Shown here: positions 22,000 to 23,340 of the stretch, piece by piece
How positions within the stretch are numbered: position 1 is the first letter of the stretch
Layout of the letters: the number at the start of each line of letters is the position of its first letter
Source of the DNA: Candidatus Margulisiibacteriota bacterium
GTDB taxonomy: Bacteria; Margulisbacteria; Termititenacia; Termititenacales; Termititenacaceae
Direction: 5' to 3'
Length of the DNA: 23,340 nucleotides
Assembly: GCA_031267055.1 (NCBI GenBank)
Contig: JAIRZV010000130.1
Span: 1-23,340, forward strand
The notes under the pieces: model-generated
What the model saw: the letters and a program-made list of their open reading frames with translations, nothing else
Told to the model about the DNA's origin: nothing
Databases searched by the model: none
Program-made: the position numbers and the translations under genes

Positions 22000-23193
22000 C
22001 TAATTATTTGGTTTGTCTTGTTTATTTATTTCCTTAAATAAATTTTCCCATTTTCTCCAAACTTTGTCCTCAGTGTATTCTTGCATTTGCTGGCGCGCGT
22101 TTTGTCCCATTTGCTCGCGTAATTTAGCGTTGTTCAGCAGCGTCGCTAGTTTTTGGGCGTAATCCGCGATATCTTTGGCGAGGAATCCGCTGTGTCCATC
22201 GATGATCAAATCATTAACTGCTGGTGTGCTACGAAAGCCTATAGCTGGCAAACCACTGCTCATGGCTTCTGTGAGTGATAAACCCCAGCTTTCATAAGCT
22301 GAAGGGAAGCCGCAAATAGCCGCATTTTGTAAGGCTTGAAGTGGATTTTTCGTCACGCCTTTAAAAAGCGCTTGTTTTTGTAGATCATGCCGGCGGATAA
22401 ATTTTTCAATGTTTTTCTTATAAAATTTGTCGCGCAGAGTAGGGGTGTCACCGTATAAATGCAACTGCCAGTCCGGGAACTGCGGCGCGATCCGCGCAAA
22501 GGCTTCGACCAAAAGGCGCTGGCGTTTATGGACTTTATTAATGCGGCCAATATTAATTATTATTTTAGCTTTCTTTTTGGCGGGCTGTGCTGTTTTTATC
22601 TGCGGTACAATATTTGGTATGCAGACCACTTGCGTATGTGTATATTTTTGGGCTAATTTCACGAAATTTGGCAATAGTGTTTGATACACACTCATCCGAT
22701 CTATGACCGCTAATTCTTCCGGTGTTCTATATTTCAGCATAGCTTCCGGGTCGCTGGGACCGTGATCCATGAGTATTTTGGGGGCCTTGTGTCTCAATTT
22801 ATCCGCTGCTAGGGCGTTGCGGTAGTTATAGCAAATTATCGCATAAACAGCGCGATTGGCTAAAATATTATCTATATTTTTCGCCAGTAAATCAATTTTG
22901 TGCGTATCCGCCGGATTTTTAATTTTTATCCGCAGTTTTTTAGCTAGGAAATACAGTAATCTTTTAGAAAAAGGCACGATCGCGGCAGTTATGGCTAGAT
23001 TGTATGTTTCGACTCGCTCGTCCAGTGGATATAAAAATTTGGCTTCCGGCCGATCATTATAAATATTTATCACGCGGTAGCCTTTTTGCACGGCCAGATT
23101 GGACATTTTGACGCAAACTTTTTCCGCGCCGCCCCAGGCTGCTACTGTGTAATAACTGAGAAAGAGTTGAACTATTGTCTTTTTGGCGGTCAT
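22000..23193 (-). CDS. GT4 glycosyltransferase
   Basis: This 397-residue GT-B fold enzyme is transcribed towards the plus-strand cluster. The N-terminal acceptor domain begins IVQLFLSYYTVAAWGGAEKVCVKMS, a typical GT4 start with the GGAE loop. The C-terminal donor domain has IIINIGRINKVHKRQRLLVEAF, LHLYGDTPTL and the EX7E motif in YESWGLSLTEAM followed by SGLPAIGFRSTPAVNDLI. It probably adds a hexose to the growing glycan at the cytoplasmic membrane. The ATG at 23193 has a weak AGAAAG upstream. The stop of the partial upstream gene is 22 nt away, so the two likely form one minus-strand unit. Confidence 0.9.
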   Translation of the reverse strand: MTAKKTIVQLFLSYYTVAAWGGAEKVCVKMSNLAVQKGYRVINIYNDRPEAKFLYPLDERVETYNLAITAAIVPFSKRLLYFLAKKLRIKIKNPADTHKIDLLAKNIDNILANRAVYAIICYNYRNALAADKLRHKAPKILMDHGPSDPEAMLKYRTPEELAVIDRMSVYQTLLPNFVKLAQKYTHTQVVCIPNIVPQIKTAQPAKKKAKIIINIGRINKVHKRQRLLVEAFARIAPQFPDWQLHLYGDTPTLRDKFYKKNIEKFIRRHDLQKQALFKGVTKNPLQALQNAAICGFPSAYESWGLSLTEAMSSGLPAIGFRSTPAVNDLIIDGHSGFLAKDIADYAQKLATLLNNAKLREQMGQNARQQMQEYTEDKVWRKWENLFKEINKQDKPNN

Positions 23194-23215
23194 AAATAAT
23201 ACTTTCTAAAATTGC

Positions 23216-23340
<125 letters not shown>

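Overview
This is a window from an uncultured bacterium using the standard code (TAA, TAG and TGA stops, mostly clear Shine-Dalgarno sites). I cannot place it taxonomically; a deep-branching candidate phylum is only a guess. No rRNA, tRNA, CRISPR array or transposase gene was seen. The right edge runs into a 48-base G tract, so it is probably a contig end.

Region 1 (1-1678): the 3' part of a tandem-domain ThyX-like thymidylate synthase, then a convergent DUF4160-DUF2442 pair that resembles a toxin-antitoxin module with its own extended -10 promoter.

Region 2 (1679-6253): a 116-bp palindromic element, a 61-residue protein and an unrecognised 1376-residue protein. The large protein has one canonical EF-hand loop, a glycine-rich membrane hairpin, an N-terminal internal duplication and a proline-rich tail, but no signal peptide.

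Region 3 (6254-12533): a BrnT/BrnA toxin-antitoxin pair with a strong promoter, translationally coupled through a 64-residue protein to argC and followed by argJ, argB, argF and argG. Together these cover most of the route from N-acetylglutamyl phosphate to argininosuccinate through the acetyl-cycling ArgJ; argD and argH are absent. The intergenic gaps of this cluster hold copies of a palindromic repeat family whose arms and central stem change in sequence while staying complementary, plus a second hairpin type just before argJ.

Region 4 (12535-23340): a hypothetical gene on the minus strand, then a surface-polysaccharide cluster: DegT-type sugar aminotransferase, GT2-GT4 fusion glycosyltransferase (frameshifted), MurJ/Wzx-like flippase, UDP-galactopyranose mutase (interrupted by C20), DUF4422 glycosyltransferase, FkbM methyltransferase (interrupted by G14), two tandem GT32-type glycosyltransferases, and on the minus strand a GT4 glycosyltransferase preceded by the tail of a second FkbM-like gene cut by the terminal G tract. 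The genes would make an amino-sugar- and galactofuranose-containing, methylated glycan and flip it across the membrane. Long G/C tracts in three of these genes, two of them out of frame, suggest either phase-variable surface glycan expression or a systematic poly-G sequencing or assembly artefact; the sequence alone cannot decide.
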